Shown in pieces: positions 32,731 to 41,300 of a stretch of 64,000 bases of DNA (the first letter of the stretch is position 1; every line of letters starts with the position of its first letter). Made by a program: the position numbers and the translations under genes. The stretch comes from Streptomyces deccanensis (GTDB lineage Bacteria; Actinomycetota; Actinomycetes; Streptomycetales; Streptomycetaceae): assembly GCF_022385335.1 (NCBI RefSeq), contig NZ_CP092431.1, positions 4,960,001 through 5,024,000 of the forward strand. The letters are read 5' to 3'. Under the pieces are notes generated by a model. That model worked only from the letters and a program-made list of their open reading frames with translations, was not told the origin of the DNA and ran no database searches.

Positions 32731-34194
32731 ATGCGCCGCCCCCTCGACCTGCGCCACGTCATCAGCCCCGGCCTGCGGGACCTGGTCGAACTGGCCAACA
32801 CCGACGACTTCGACCGCGTGACGGAACAGGTCCGCGACCTTCGCGGCTGCACCAGTCCCGTCAACCTGCACGGCTGGACGATCACCACCGACCAGACCAC
32901 CAAGCAAGTGATCCGCTCCTACCGCTCCGAGGACGAACCCTCCGGACGCCTCCTCACCACCTGCGGCAACCGCCGTGCCTCCCGCTGCCCAGCCTGCTCC
33001 CGCCTCTACGCGGCCGACACCTATCACCTGATCAGGGCCGGACTGTCCGGCGGGAAGAACGTCGCCGAAGCCGTCCGCGACCACCCCCGCGCCTTCGTCA
33101 CCCTCACCGCCCCGTCCTTCGGCCCCGTCCACAACCGCCCCACGACCCACACGGGCAAGCCCCGCCCCTGCGCATGCGGCGAGAGCCACCCCCAGGACGC
33201 TCCCGAACTCGGCACCCCGCTCCGCCCGGCAAGCTACGACTACACCGGTGCCGTGTTGTGGAACGCGCACGCCGGGGCCCTGTGGGCTCGCTTCACGATC
33301 TATCTACGTCGTGCCCTCGCCGAGCACCTCGGCATGACGCAGAAAGCACTCAACGCGGCTCTCCGCGTCTCGTTCGCCAAAGTCGCCGAGTACCAGCAAC
33401 GCGGCCTGGTCCACTTCCACGCGGTCGTCCGCTTCGACGGTCCCGACGGCCACACCACGTCGCCCCCGGCCTGGGCCACGTTCGACGCCCTACGCGTCGC
33501 CGTCGGCCTGGCGGTCGAGCGTGCCCAGCTCACGGTCGATTCGGACGCGGTCGGCGAACGTGTCATCCGGTGGGGCGACCGGTTCAAGGTGGACCAGATC
33601 TCGGCCCTGGGTGACGGCGAACTCACTGACGCCAAGGTCGCCGGATACGTCGCCAAGTACGCCACGAAGAACGCCGAGGGCGCGGGCACCGTGGACCGCA
33701 CCCTCGTATGCCGCCCCTGCGCCGGACGCGGCTACGTACGCGGCCCCGACCGCTTCCGCGACCTGTGCGACGACTGCGACGGCACCGGCCAAGCCGAACC
33801 GCTCACCGATCTCCCCGTCCAGCAGCACGCACGCCAGATGATCCGCACTGCATGGGCGCTCGGCCACCTCCCCGAGTTCGCCGATCTCAAGCTCTGGAAG
33901 TGGGCCCACATGCTCGGCTTCCGCGGTCACTTCTCCAGCAAGTCACGCGCCTACTCGACCACCCTCGGCGCACTCCGCGACGTACGCCGTGCCTGGCGCA
34001 CCGCTCAAGCCGAAGCCGCCCGCATCCGCGCCGGCCTCCCCGTCGACGACGAGAACACCACCCTCGTCACCGCCTCGTCGTGGACCTACCTCAGCAGCGG
34101 CTACCGCCCCGGCGAAGAGCTCCTCGCCGCCCAGGTCCGCCATGACCTCGCCTGGAGCCAACAGCTCAAGCATGAAAGGGCTCTGCCTGCATGA
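32731..34194 (+). CDS. RepSA-like replication initiator of element 1
   Basis: A 487-residue initiator. N-terminal cysteines (CGNRRASRCPACSRLYAADT) and a central DnaJ-like CxxC pair set (CRPCAGRGYVRG, CDDCDGTG) suggest zinc binding. LVHFHAVVRFDG carries the HxH-type metal motif of rolling-circle initiators. MLGFRGHFSSKSRAYSTTLG is the conserved C-terminal block of this family. It nicks the element's double-strand origin after excision. A closely related protein without the CxxC insertion is encoded in element 2. The Xis start overlaps its stop (ATGA). Confidence 0.9.
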   Translation: MRRPLDLRHVISPGLRDLVELANTDDFDRVTEQVRDLRGCTSPVNLHGWTITTDQTTKQVIRSYRSEDEPSGRLLTTCGNRRASRCPACSRLYAADTYHLIRAGLSGGKNVAEAVRDHPRAFVTLTAPSFGPVHNRPTTHTGKPRPCACGESHPQDAPELGTPLRPASYDYTGAVLWNAHAGALWARFTIYLRRALAEHLGMTQKALNAALRVSFAKVAEYQQRGLVHFHAVVRFDGPDGHTTSPPAWATFDALRVAVGLAVERAQLTVDSDAVGERVIRWGDRFKVDQISALGDGELTDAKVAGYVAKYATKNAEGAGTVDRTLVCRPCAGRGYVRGPDRFRDLCDDCDGTGQAEPLTDLPVQQHARQMIRTAWALGHLPEFADLKLWKWAHMLGFRGHFSSKSRAYSTTLGALRDVRRAWRTAQAEAARIRAGLPVDDENTTLVTASSWTYLSSGYRPGEELLAAQVRHDLAWSQQLKHERALPA

Positions 34195-34373
34195 CGACCG
34201 CCGTGCTCACCGTGGACCAGGTCGCCGAGCGTCTCGGCATCAGCCGCTGGAAGGTCCACGACCTGATCCGCTCCCGCGAACTCGCCTCCTTCAAGATCGG
34301 CCGCTGCCGACGCATCAGCGCTACCGCCGTGGACGCCTACATATCCCTCCGCACCGAACAGGAAGCTGCCTGA
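34191..34373 (+). CDS. xis: excisionase, MerR-type HTH (Xis)
   Basis: A 60-residue DNA-binding protein (LTVDQVAERLGISRWKVHDLIRSRELASFKIGR) of the excisionase/HTH_17 family. It directs integrase towards excision. Its ends overlap rep (ATGA) and int (TGATG), so rep, xis and int form one coupled unit, as in pSAM2. Confidence 0.9.
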   Translation: MTTAVLTVDQVAERLGISRWKVHDLIRSRELASFKIGRCRRISATAVDAYISLRTEQEAA

Positions 34374-35599
34374 TGGCTCAGCCGAAGAAGAACGCCAACA
34401 ACGAGGGCACCATCTACCTCCGCAAGGACGGCCGTTGGGAGGGCAGCGCGTACGTCCTCACGACTGACGGCACGTACAAGCGGCGCAGTGTCTACGGCAA
34501 GACCTGGGACGACGCCCACGAGAAGCTCACCAAGCTCAAGGCCAACTCCCTCAGCGGCCTCCCGGTGGCCACCAACAAGATGACCATCGCCGAGTACCTG
34601 ACGTACTGGCTGACGCACGTCGCACAGGGCAAGGTCCGCAGGACGACCTACGTCAACTACGAGTCCCTCGTCCGCAACTACGTCACCCCGGACTTCGGTC
34701 GGAAGAAACTGGTGCGGCTCACCGCCCGCGACATCCGAGCCTTCCTCGCGAAGACCGCCGTCACCTGCCAGTGCTGCGCGCAGAACAAGGACAAGAAGCG
34801 GCCGGAGCACAAGCAGCGATGCTGCGCCCTCGGCAAGTGCTGCAAGAAGCTCCCCTCTGACAGGACCGTGCGCTTCCTCCTGGTGATCTTCCGGGCCGCC
34901 CTCCAGCACGCCGTGCGCGAGGACGAGCTGCCCCGAAACGTGGCCCGGAACGTGGAACTGAGCATGGGCACGAAGCGCGAGATCGAACCGCTCACGGCCA
35001 GAGAGGGGCGTCAGCTTCTGACGGCGGCCCGCGACAACCGGCTCTGGGCTGCGTACGAGCTGGCGGTCCGCATCGGCCTGCGGCGGGGTGAGCTGCTCGG
35101 TCTGCGCTGGTCGGACGTAGATCTCCTCGAAGGTGTACTCACCGTCCGGCAGGCCCTTCAGAGGGTCGGCGGCGAGCTGCTGATCGTCGCGCCGAAGACC
35201 CAGCGCTCGGCCCGTCGCGTGGCCCTGCCGTCCGAGTGTGTGACCGCGCTCCGTGCTCAGCGCGCGCAGCAGATCGCCGACCGTAAGGCGGCGGGCAACA
35301 ACTGGACGGGGACGGGGCAGGGCCTGGTCTTCACCACCAGGAACGGCACCCCCATCGAGCCACGCAATCTGAACCGCTCCTTCGAGGCGCTCTCCATCCG
35401 GGCCGGCGTCCGCAAGGTCCGCTTCCACGACCTGCGCCACACGTGCGCGTCCCTCCTCCACGAGCAGGGCGCCGACGCCCGCATGATCATGGAGGTTCTT
35501 GGTCACAGCTCGATCCGGGTGACCATGGACATCTACACCTTCGTGCGACTCGACTCCCAGCGCTTGGCGTTCGACCGCGTCGGGGATGCGCTGAAATAG
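34373..35599 (+). CDS. int: tyrosine site-specific integrase of element 1
   Basis: A 408-residue recombinase. It has an N-terminal SAM-like arm-binding domain and a core-binding domain interrupted by a Cys-rich insert (CQCCAQNKDKKRPEHKQRCC, then CCKKL). The catalytic domain has Arg in IGLRRGELLGLRW, HDLRHTCASLL, LGHSSIRVT and the nucleophile Tyr in MDIYTFV. It catalyses attP x attB recombination at tRNA-Arg(ACG). It lies next to attR, 1.2 kb from the tRNA. ATG 34373 overlaps the xis stop. Confidence 0.94.
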   Translation: MAQPKKNANNEGTIYLRKDGRWEGSAYVLTTDGTYKRRSVYGKTWDDAHEKLTKLKANSLSGLPVATNKMTIAEYLTYWLTHVAQGKVRRTTYVNYESLVRNYVTPDFGRKKLVRLTARDIRAFLAKTAVTCQCCAQNKDKKRPEHKQRCCALGKCCKKLPSDRTVRFLLVIFRAALQHAVREDELPRNVARNVELSMGTKREIEPLTAREGRQLLTAARDNRLWAAYELAVRIGLRRGELLGLRWSDVDLLEGVLTVRQALQRVGGELLIVAPKTQRSARRVALPSECVTALRAQRAQQIADRKAAGNNWTGTGQGLVFTTRNGTPIEPRNLNRSFEALSIRAGVRKVRFHDLRHTCASLLHEQGADARMIMEVLGHSSIRVTMDIYTFVRLDSQRLAFDRVGDALK

Positions 35600-35622
35600 C
35601 AAGAACGCCCACTCCGCCTATC

Positions 35623-35656
35623 GAGGCCCGCGCCAAGCAACATCGGCGCGGGCCTC
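35623..35656. terminator. bidirectional terminator between int and the lipoprotein gene
   Basis: GAGGCCCGCGCC (35623-35634) pairs with GGCGCGGGCCTC (35645-35656). It lies between convergent genes. Confidence 0.85.
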
Positions 35657-35662
35657 TGCGTC

Positions 35663-36478
35663 CTACCGGCAGCCTCCGGGCGGACACGGGTTGTAGCAAC
35701 CGCCGGGCGGGCATCCACCCTTGTCACCGGGGTAGTAGTCCTCTCTGCTATCACCACTACCGCTGCCACCGCTGCTGCCGTCGTCCGCAGATGATCCGTC
35801 GTCGGGGTCGACGTAATCGGGCTCGACGTAGTCCGGATCGTTCGTGGGGTCCTTGTAGAGCCCCTTCGCTGATGGACACGCCTCGCCGTTGTCCACGGCG
35901 TGCAGGGTGACGTCTGGTTCATACGGCAGGGCAGTCCCAGCCTTGACGCTCTGGAAGCACACCTTCCAGCTCGCGTAGTCACCATCATCGTTGTTCGTGT
36001 CGTAGGCGGCCTCGTCCTTGTAGGCAGCCTCGATGTCTACGTCACCGACAGCATGCCGCAGCTTCTCCACTGCTTTGGCGTACGTGATGCCCTTGACGTT
36101 CGGCATCTTGGGCCAGGGAATGCGTCGGCCGTCCTTCTTCGGGCACGGTGCCCCGTCCGGGACGGCAGCGAAGTCGACCTTGCTCAAGGTCGCTTTCTCG
36201 AAGCACACCGTCCAGTCCCCGCCTGGAGCCTCGTCCTGATTGCTGGCGTCATGGACAGCAACGCTCAACCCGCTCTGTCGTGCTCTCTCCGAGGCACTGT
36301 CGACGCTCTTCCCGACCTGGCTCCCGGGCCGGCCCGGTGTGGCCGTGACAGTGACCGTCGCACCCGGCGCCGCTGCCACGTCCTCACAGTCATCGCCACA
36401 AGAGCTGAGTAGCAGCAGAAGCAGCACCACGGCCAAAGCGCTTACGCCACCGAACCATCCCTTTTCACCTCTGGTCAT
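35663..36478 (-). CDS. lipoprotein with two PASTA-like repeats and a Cys-rich tail
   Basis: A 271-residue protein starting at ATG 36478. The lipobox LLLLLLSSCGDD (about residues 20-28) marks a membrane-anchored lipoprotein. Two similar domains of about 70 residues follow. Each has a PASTA-like start (GKSVDSASERARQSGLSVAV; VKGITYAKAVEKLRHAVGDV), an internal W-x-V-C-F and a later CP pair, so a disulphide is likely in each. An acidic Y-V-E-P-D-Y-V-D-P linker leads to a tail of CPPGGC repeats. It is the only outward-facing protein near the integrase and could act in entry exclusion or cell contact (inference). Confidence 0.82.
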   Translation of the reverse strand: MTRGEKGWFGGVSALAVVLLLLLLSSCGDDCEDVAAAPGATVTVTATPGRPGSQVGKSVDSASERARQSGLSVAVHDASNQDEAPGGDWTVCFEKATLSKVDFAAVPDGAPCPKKDGRRIPWPKMPNVKGITYAKAVEKLRHAVGDVDIEAAYKDEAAYDTNNDDGDYASWKVCFQSVKAGTALPYEPDVTLHAVDNGEACPSAKGLYKDPTNDPDYVEPDYVDPDDGSSADDGSSGGSGSGDSREDYYPGDKGGCPPGGCYNPCPPGGCR

Positions 36479-36791
36479 TGCCAATGCGGTGATACCCCCC
36501 TGGTGCCCATGATCGACCCCCGGGAGCCCCACCGGGGTGCGGGACTGCCGTCCATCCGAGACATCCGCCAGAAGGACGGCGTGCGCACGTCACCTTCAGC
36601 AGCGGCCAGGGCATGACGATCCGCGCGTATCGGGTTCTATCGGAACGAGAGAGGTGATGGCAACAGATGAGACGAAAGCGGCAGCCTGAGAGGCTTCCCT
36701 GTCACCGCGCGATCCACGGTTGCCGTCAAACGCTGCCGTCAACGCAAAAGCCAGAGGCCCTGTGGATCACTCCACAGGGCCTCTGGTCTGC
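36479..36791. other. right-end attachment region of element 1 with arm-type repeats
   Basis: No gene is seen. TGCCGTCAA at 36721-36729 and 36734-36742 matches the words near the left end (20399, 20411). They are candidate Int/Xis arm sites. Confidence 0.5.
36751..36786 (-). terminator. element-supplied terminator for tRNA-Arg(ACG)
   Basis: A 16-bp perfect stem (36751-36766 with 36771-36786, loop TCAC) lies just beyond the 3' end of the tRNA. The element thus restores both the tRNA end and a terminator after integration. Confidence 0.88.
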
Positions 36792-36835
36792 TGTGCACTC
36801 GGCAGGATTCGAACCTGCAACCTTCTGATCCGTAG
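36792..36835. repeat. attR of element 1
   Basis: A 44-bp perfect repeat of 20269-20312, here forming the 3' part of the intact tRNA-Arg gene. Confidence 0.93.
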
Positions 36836-36866
36836 TCAGATGCTCTATCCGTTAAGCTACGAGTGC
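36794..36866 (-). tRNA. tRNA-Arg(ACG)
   Basis: A complete 73-nt tRNA. Acceptor GCACTCG/CGAGTGC, anticodon stem TCTGA/TCAGA with loop CTACGGA (anticodon ACG) and T-arm GCAGGTTCGAATCCTGC. It is the target of element 1. The first base of the anticodon is the TadA substrate, and tadA is at the left edge. Confidence 0.97.
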
Positions 36867-37024
36867 TTGTTCTGTTTTCTCGTCGGTCCCGGTCCTTTCG
36901 GCCCGCTCGCGGCGACAGGAAGAACATTACATGACTGCCGTCGCCATGTGAAATCCGTTTGCTGTACCCCTTGTGACCTGGGAAAACGCCTCACAGAGGC
37001 GGTCTTGGGGAGGGGGCGGGAACG

Positions 37025-37057
37025 ACGAAGCCCCGGTCGCGTGGACCGGGGCTTCGT
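37025..37057 (-). terminator. terminator of tRNA-Ser(GCT)
   Basis: ACGAAGCCCCGGTC (37025-37038) pairs perfectly with GACCGGGGCTTCGT (37044-37057), just downstream of the tRNA. Confidence 0.88.
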
Positions 37058-37066
37058 GATCAAGCG

Positions 37067-37157
37067 CGGAGGCGGAGGGATTTGAACCCTCGATGGGATT
37101 GAAGTCCCAAACCGCATTAGCAGTGCGGCGCCATAGACCGGACTAGGCGACGCCTCC
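37067..37157 (-). tRNA. tRNA-Ser(GCT)
   Basis: A class II tRNA. Acceptor GGAGGCG/CGCCTCC, anticodon stem CCGCA/TGCGG with loop CTGCTAA (anticodon GCT), a long variable arm and GAGGGTTCAAATCCCTC. Confidence 0.96.
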
Positions 37158-37371
37158 AGCACAACCGCCCGCGCGAGCGCGAGTGGTGCGTGCAGATGAT
37201 GACACAGCCGGGTGGGCTGTCACCAATCGCCTCCCACGGTACTAGGCGGAGAGGCCGCAGGGCAAAGCCGTACGGCGGTGTCGGGAGCGGTGCGACGCAC
37301 CGTCCGGCGCGGGGCGGACACGGCGCACCACGGCGCCGCAACCGCGGGGCGGGCATGGCGTTAGTCAGGTC

Positions 37372-38001
37372 ATGTTGCAGAGCCTCTCCGGCGCCGGAGC
37401 ACGCCCGAAGTCGCCCACCGCGTCACCCACCGCGCCGGCCCCGGCGTCACCCACCGCGTCCCCCGCCCCCCACCCGACGCCCCACCCCGCCCCACAACAC
37501 CCCACCCGCCCCTCCGTCACCCCGGGGCGGATGTGCCTCGGGGCCGTCGCCTCGCTCGCCGCGGCCGCGGTCGGCACGCTCGCGCCGGTGGCGCCGGACG
37601 CGTACGCCGCCGAGCCGGTCTCGCGACCCTCGCTTCCGATGCCGACCCCCGCCGTCGGCCCCGCGGCCGCCCCCGGGGACCGGTTGACCGTCACCGTGCG
37701 CGAGGCCGGCGGCGGGGCGGACGGGACGTTCGAGCTGCGGTGCCATCCGGAAGGGGGCACCCACCCGGACGTACGGGAGGCGTGCGGGCGGCTCGACCGC
37801 CGGACGACCTGGGGCACGGATCCGTTCGCGCCGGTCCGGTCCGGCACCGTGTGCACGATGCAGTACGGCGGACCGGCCACCGCGCATGTGACCGGGACCT
37901 GGGCCGGCCGCCGTGTCGACGCCCGCTTCGACCGCGGCGACGGCTGCGAGATCGCCCGCTGGGACGCCATGGTTCCCGTACTGCCGGACCTCCGCGCGTA
38001 A
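37372..38001 (+). CDS. SSI-family (subtilisin inhibitor-like) secreted protease inhibitor
   Basis: A 209-residue protein. The mature C-terminal 110 residues match Streptomyces subtilisin inhibitors: the first disulphide region LRCHPEGGTHPDVREACGRLD, the reactive-loop Cys block (VCTMQYGGPA, where family members have CPMVYDPV) and VDARFDRGDGCEIARWD with the last Cys. By alignment the P1 residue would be Met. The odd part is the N-terminus: about 50 residues of S/P/A/H repeats (SPTASPTAPAPASPTASPAP) precede a hydrophobic signal segment with an ALA-like site (VAPDAYAAEP). ATG 37531 would remove this extension but leave a signal with no basic residues. The true start is uncertain. Confidence 0.82.
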   Translation: MLQSLSGAGARPKSPTASPTAPAPASPTASPAPHPTPHPAPQHPTRPSVTPGRMCLGAVASLAAAAVGTLAPVAPDAYAAEPVSRPSLPMPTPAVGPAAAPGDRLTVTVREAGGGADGTFELRCHPEGGTHPDVREACGRLDRRTTWGTDPFAPVRSGTVCTMQYGGPATAHVTGTWAGRRVDARFDRGDGCEIARWDAMVPVLPDLRA

Positions 38002-38300
38002 AGAGGAGGGGCGCGAAACCAGCCACTCCCCGAGCGACGTGGACACTCCCCTCCACGCCCGCGCACAGCCCGTACGTATGTGCCTCCGTCAAGGTCCTCC
38101 GGCAAAACACACGGTCACGGCACCCCCGCCCGCGCGGTCACGGCATATCCGTATGTTCGGTGTGCGACCTCCCTCTCATCCGGCGTCGCGAGCGCAACCT
38201 CTGCCCGTAGACTCCCTCGCGTGACACGTTGCGGGCCGGTTGGCAAGATGGCCATGGGCCCAGCGGTCGGCAAGGTGCGGTAACAGGGAGGAAGCGTCTC
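38002..38300. other. gene-free leader before the PAS protein
   Basis: No coding or RNA gene is seen. The right end has the AGGGAGGAAG ribosome site for GTG 38301. A promoter cannot be placed with confidence. Confidence 0.4.
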
Positions 38301-41300
38301 GTGAGCAGCAGGCCATCCCGAGGCGCTGCTCGCCTCGCAGCCATACTGGACGCGCTGCCCGATGCGTTGGTGCTGGTCAACGCCAATGGGACCGTCGTCA
38401 ACGCCAACACGATCGCGCTGGAGGCCTTCGAGGCCCCGGGGACCGCCCTCGTGGGGCGCGGTCTGCTCGATCTGCTGCCCGAGTTCGACTCCCGGCTCAT
38501 CCCGGGCTCCATGCGGCGGCCCGACACCATGGACCCGACGGGCCGGACCAAGCCGACCCGGATGACCGCCCGCCGGACCGACGGCAGCGAGTTCCCGGTC
38601 GAGGTCACAAGCGCGAATCTGGAGAACGGCCAGCAGGCGTACGACGGTTACGGCTACGCCAATGACGAGCTGCTCATGCTGGTCGTACGGGATCTTTCGG
38701 GCACCGTCGACACCGAGGCCGAACTCGCGCGTTCGCAACGGCAGACGGAGATGATCCTGCGGGCCGCCTCCGAGGGGGTCGTCGGGACCGACACCGACGG
38801 ACGGATCGTTCTGGTCAATCCGGCGGCCGCCCAGATACTGGGTTATCGGGCCAGTGACCTCGGCGGACGCGAGCTGCACACGCTGGTGCTGCACTCCCGC
38901 GAGGACGGCGCCCCCTTCCCGTACACCGAGTCGCCGCTCGCGGACACCCTGAAGTCCGGGCGCAAGCACCGGGTGCGCGGGCAGGTGTTGTGGTCGAAGA
39001 ACGGCGAGAAGGTGTCGGTCGACCTGACGACCGCGCCGGTACGCGACGGCGATCAGCTCGTCGGCGCCGTGATGACGTTCACCGACCGGCGGCCCTACGA
39101 CAAGCTCGCCGAGGAGAAGGACGCCGAGGCCGAGACGCACGCGGAGGAGCTGGAGCGGCTCGCCAAGGAGCACGCCGAGGAACTCGCGGGCGTGCGCGAG
39201 GAGCACGCGGCCGAGCTGGCCGAGCTCAGCGAGCAGCACGCCGAGGAACTCGCCGCCGGGGACGAGCGGTACGCGGCGCTCGGGGAGCGCGAGAAGGACC
39301 GCTACGAGGCGCTGGCCGCGCGGCACGAGCAGTTGCTCGCCGTGCTCGGCACCTCGCTGCGCGGCCCGCTCGACCAGCTCCGCAGCGAGCTGGGCACCCT
39401 CGCCGCCGACGACGCCGGGCAGCTGTGGCCCGAGGCGAACCAGGTGCTCCACCATCTGACCGCCGGGTATTCGCGGATCACGACCCTCATCGACAACGTG
39501 CTCGGCTACCAGCGGATCGACGCGGGCGAGGACGACCTCGTGCGTACGGCCGTGATGCTCGACGCGGTCGTCGCGGCCGGTGTCGACGGGGCCGTGGAGC
39601 TGGTCGGGCCGGGGCGGGTGCAGTTCGCCGTGCACGCGCCGCCCATCGAGGCCGAGGTGGACCAGGTGCGGCTCGCGACCGCCCTCGCCCACCTCATCGC
39701 TGATGTCGCCGGCGTCGACGCGACGGGCAACGCGCCCATGTCCACCGGCGGCTACATGGACAACACGGTCGTCGTGGCCGCCGCGCAGCGCGGCGAGGTC
39801 GTGCGGATCGAGGTGCGCGGGCCGTACGCCGGGGGAGACCCGGTGCATCAGCCGATCGTCCAGGGGATCGTGCGGGCGCACGGCGGTGTCCTCCAGACGG
39901 TCGAGGTGCCGGGCATGAGCGGCAGCGCGTATGTACTGGAGGTGCCGCTCGGCGGTGGTGCCGGCGCGGTGCCCGCCGCTCAGCTGCCCGCCGTGACGGA
40001 TGCCGAGGTCGATCCCGGGGCGATGGCCACCGGTGCCCCGGCCACCGGTGCCGAGGTCGCGCTGCCCGAGCAGGCCCCCGCCGGTGGTGGGCGGCGGCGG
40101 GCGCGGCGTTCGTCGGTGGACGCGTTCCTGGACAGCGAGGACGCTCCCGAGGCCCGGGAGGGCGAGGCCCCTGTCGCCCCGACCGGACGGCGTCGCCGCC
40201 GGGCGGAGGACGCGGCGGGTGCGCCGGGCGCGGCCGGCCCCGGTGAGGGCGCCGGGCCCACACAGGGCGCCGAGGCCGAGGGCGCCGGGGGCACCGGGCG
40301 GCGACGTGGACGTGCCGCCTCGGCCGAGCAGGCCGGTGAGGGTGTGGCCACCGAAGGTGCCGTCGTCACGGCGGCCGAGCACGCGGCGGGTGCCGCTGCC
40401 GCCGCCACCGGGCTGGGCGGAACCGTGCCGCCGCAGGGTGTGCCCGCCCCCGGTGGACGGCGCGCGCGCCGGGAGCCCGCCGCGCAGAACGCGTTGCCGC
40501 CGGCCCTGGCCGCGGGGCCGGTCCCGGTCCCCGAGGCGACCGACGCCGCCTCCGCCTCCGCCGAGGCAGGCGGTGCCCAGCAGCCCACCGGCCGCCGTCG
40601 TCGCGCCCTCGGGGGTGGCGAGGAGCGTGCCGCCGCGCCCGAGCCGGGTGCGCGAACCGTCTTCGCCCTGCCACCGGCCGAGGCCGACCGGGGCCCGGAG
40701 TACGCGGAGGCCGCCGGCCTCGGCCCGGTCCCGCTGCCCGCGGCGCCGGGTGCCCCCGGCGCGCCCATGCCGATGCCCCTGCCCGCCGGAACCACCGGAA
40801 CGGCCGGGCCCGCGCAGGACGGGGAGGGGTACGAAGGCGAGGGCGGCCAGGGTGCAGCCGCCGCTGCCCCGCCCGGGGTTCCTGCCGTCGGCGGACCGGT
40901 GCCGGTGGGAGGGCAGGTTCCCGGGGGTGGGCCCGTGCCTCCCGGGGGAGTCGCGCCCGTCGGGGGGCCGGTGCCCGCCGCTGGTGTCGGGCAGCAGTTC
41001 ACCGGTGTGGGACAGCAGCTTCCCCAGAACGGTCCGGGGGCGCCGGGTGGCGTCGCGGGGCCGGGTGCGGGGCAGGCCGCCGACGCGGGGCAGATGGCTG
41101 GGACCGGTGTGGCGGCCGGTGCCGGTGACGCCGCCGGTCTCGGGCAGGTGCCCGGCGGTGGCCAAGTGGCCGCCTCGGGGCCGGTGTCGGGTGCCCCGGC
41201 CGGTGGTGGCGACGACGGTCGCCATGACGCCGCGCTCCACAACCCCGGCGACGACCACACCCCGCCGCAGCCGCACCCGGTGCCCACGCCCACGGGCCGC

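Larger units (their letters stand above)
20269..36835 (+). mobile_element. AICE 1: pSAM2-type integrative conjugative element in tRNA-Arg(ACG)
   Basis: About 16.6 kb between 44-bp direct repeats. It carries the full AICE core: GntR regulator, SCO3933-family protein, FtsK-like TraB, SpdB, RepSA-like initiator, Xis and tyrosine integrase, with Int adjacent to the intact tRNA. The left half (about 20.7-28.8 kb) is cargo lying between inverted copies of a roughly 140-bp repeat. All core genes look intact, so excision and transfer are plausible. Confidence 0.93.
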
